The position numbers were made by a program, and so were the translations under genes. From Colwellia marinimaniae (GTDB taxonomy: Bacteria; Pseudomonadota; Gammaproteobacteria; Enterobacterales; Alteromonadaceae), in contig NZ_BDQM01000013.1 in the NCBI RefSeq assembly GCF_002207865.1, forward strand, positions 1 to 64,000: 64,000 nucleotides of DNA, in the 5' to 3' direction. Under the pieces are notes generated by a model. It was not told where the DNA came from. It did not search any database and worked only from the letters and a program-made list of their open reading frames with translations. Positions 63,305 to 64,000 of this stretch are shown here, one piece after another. Position 1 is the first letter of the stretch, and every line of letters starts with the position of its first letter.

Positions 63305-64000
63305 TTGAGCACAAATCCTACAACATCTTCTTTAGCTTTCTCATCATTAAGCTTAAAAGAGGAGTTAGTTAAAAACTTATCGTCCCTTGGCTATGAGAAA
63401 ATGACACCCATTCAAGCGAAAACATTACCTGAATTGCTTAAGGGCAAAGATGTTATTGGCGAAGCAAAAACCGGCTCAGGTAAAACCGCAGCTTTTGGTT
63501 TAGCCTTACTTAACAAACTAGACGTTAAAAAGTTTCGCATTCAATCAATGGTGATTTGTCCAACCCGTGAACTGGCTGACCAAGTGGCGAAAGAGTTGAG
63601 AAAACTAGCACGTGGTATTCATAATATTAAAATATTGACACTTTGTGGCGGTACACCCTTTGGTCCACAAATTGGTTCTTTAGAGCATGGTGCCCATGTT
63701 ATTGTTGGTACCCCGGGTCGCCTTGAAGAACACGTTATAAAAGGTACCTTACAATTAGAACATTTAAACTTGTTAGTGCTAGATGAAGCTGACCGTATGT
63801 TAGAAATGGGCTTTCAAGCGGCACTTGACAATATTGTTGGACGTACACCACTTGACCGTCAAACGTTACTTTTTAGTGCTACCTTTCCAGACCAAATTCA
63901 GTCTATTAGCGAAAGTATCATGACCGATCCAGTAATGGTTAAAATCGCTGCTAGTGAAGACCAATCAACTATCAGTCAAATGTTTTTTAAAGTCGGCAGC
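63305..64000 (+). CDS. dbpA: ATP-dependent RNA helicase DbpA, 5' part
   Basis: DEAD-box helicase that acts on 23S rRNA hairpin 92 in 50S assembly. The first 232 codons are present; the rest lies beyond the window end. Visible motifs are Q (GYEKMTPIQAKTLPELL), I (AKTGSGKTAAFGLAL), Ia (PTRELADQVAKELRKLAR), Ib (GTPGRLEEH), II (DEADRMLEMG) and III (SATFPDQI), with LTLCGGTPFGPQIGSLEHG typical of DbpA. The start is TTG, since an in-frame stop lies 4 codons upstream and the first ATG falls within the Q motif. Confidence 0.9.
   Translation, partial: MSTNPTTSSLAFSSLSLKEELVKNLSSLGYEKMTPIQAKTLPELLKGKDVIGEAKTGSGKTAAFGLALLNKLDVKKFRIQSMVICPTRELADQVAKELRKLARGIHNIKILTLCGGTPFGPQIGSLEHGAHVIVGTPGRLEEHVIKGTLQLEHLNLLVLDEADRMLEMGFQAALDNIVGRTPLDRQTLLFSATFPDQIQSISESIMTDPVMVKIAASEDQSTISQMFFKVGS

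Noticed and set aside
63118-63312. A 64-codon minus-strand ORF upstream of dbpA
   Set aside because: It overlaps the MITE-like element and the dbpA start region, and has no domain or ribosome-binding site.

Overview
The window is almost entirely one large polar-flagellum and chemotaxis locus of an AT-rich marine gammaproteobacterium. The gene order, a Vibrio-like FlrA/FlrB/FlrC cascade, FlhF/FlhG, MotC/MotD, ParC/ParP and the downstream mlaA-ribH-nusB-thiL-pgpA genes all point to Alteromonadales, most probably Colwelliaceae (Colwellia or a relative). This placement is inference from protein character, synteny and base composition; no database search was possible.

Layout. 1-269: tandem 121-bp copies of the flgE leader. 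270-6640: hook, rod and ring genes flgE-F-G-H-I-J. 6835-10059: hook-associated flgK-flgL. 10256-14731: two flagellin genes separated by a REP-repeat island with its own RAYT transposase. 14944-16866: flaG-fliD. 16891-18557: a minus-strand block of an unknown gene, fliT, fliS and a second unknown gene. 19113-23408: regulators flrA, flrB, flrC. 23639-38234: basal body, switch and export genes fliE-F-G-H-I-J, fliK-L-M-N-O-P-Q-R and flhB. 38329-43723: flhA-flhF-flhG-fliA. 43804-52826: cheY-Z-A-B, motC-motD, parC-parP, cheW and a DUF2802 gene. 52966-57270: housekeeping mlaA, ribH, nusB, thiL, pgpA, hpf. 57675-62053: an RND efflux pair. 62191-64000: a 54-residue small protein, an unknown membrane protein, a MITE-like element and the 5' part of dbpA.

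How it works together. Sequence-visible promoters fit the four-tier Vibrio hierarchy. FlrA (no recognisable sigma54 site upstream) would activate sigma54 promoters before flrB, fliE and flhA. FlrC would activate those before flgF, fliK and flagellin 1. FliA, encoded here, would then act at near-consensus sigma28 promoters before flagellin 2 and before the minus-strand fliS/fliT block. FlhF and FlhG set flagellar place and number. ParC and ParP place the CheA/CheW array at the pole, and MotC/MotD is the only stator pair in view.

Points most worth a second look: an 865-bp block identical between the two flagellins, with sharp edges (gene conversion); the RAYT/REP island between them; a near-consensus sigma28 promoter in front of an unrecognised small gene and the inverted fliS-fliT block; a G10 tract between that promoter and flrA; a thrice-repeated short motif in the CheA linker that may dock ParP; the duplicated flgE leader with 12-codon mini-ORFs; and two MITE-like elements. 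I see no tRNA, rRNA, CRISPR array, prophage or classical insertion sequence.
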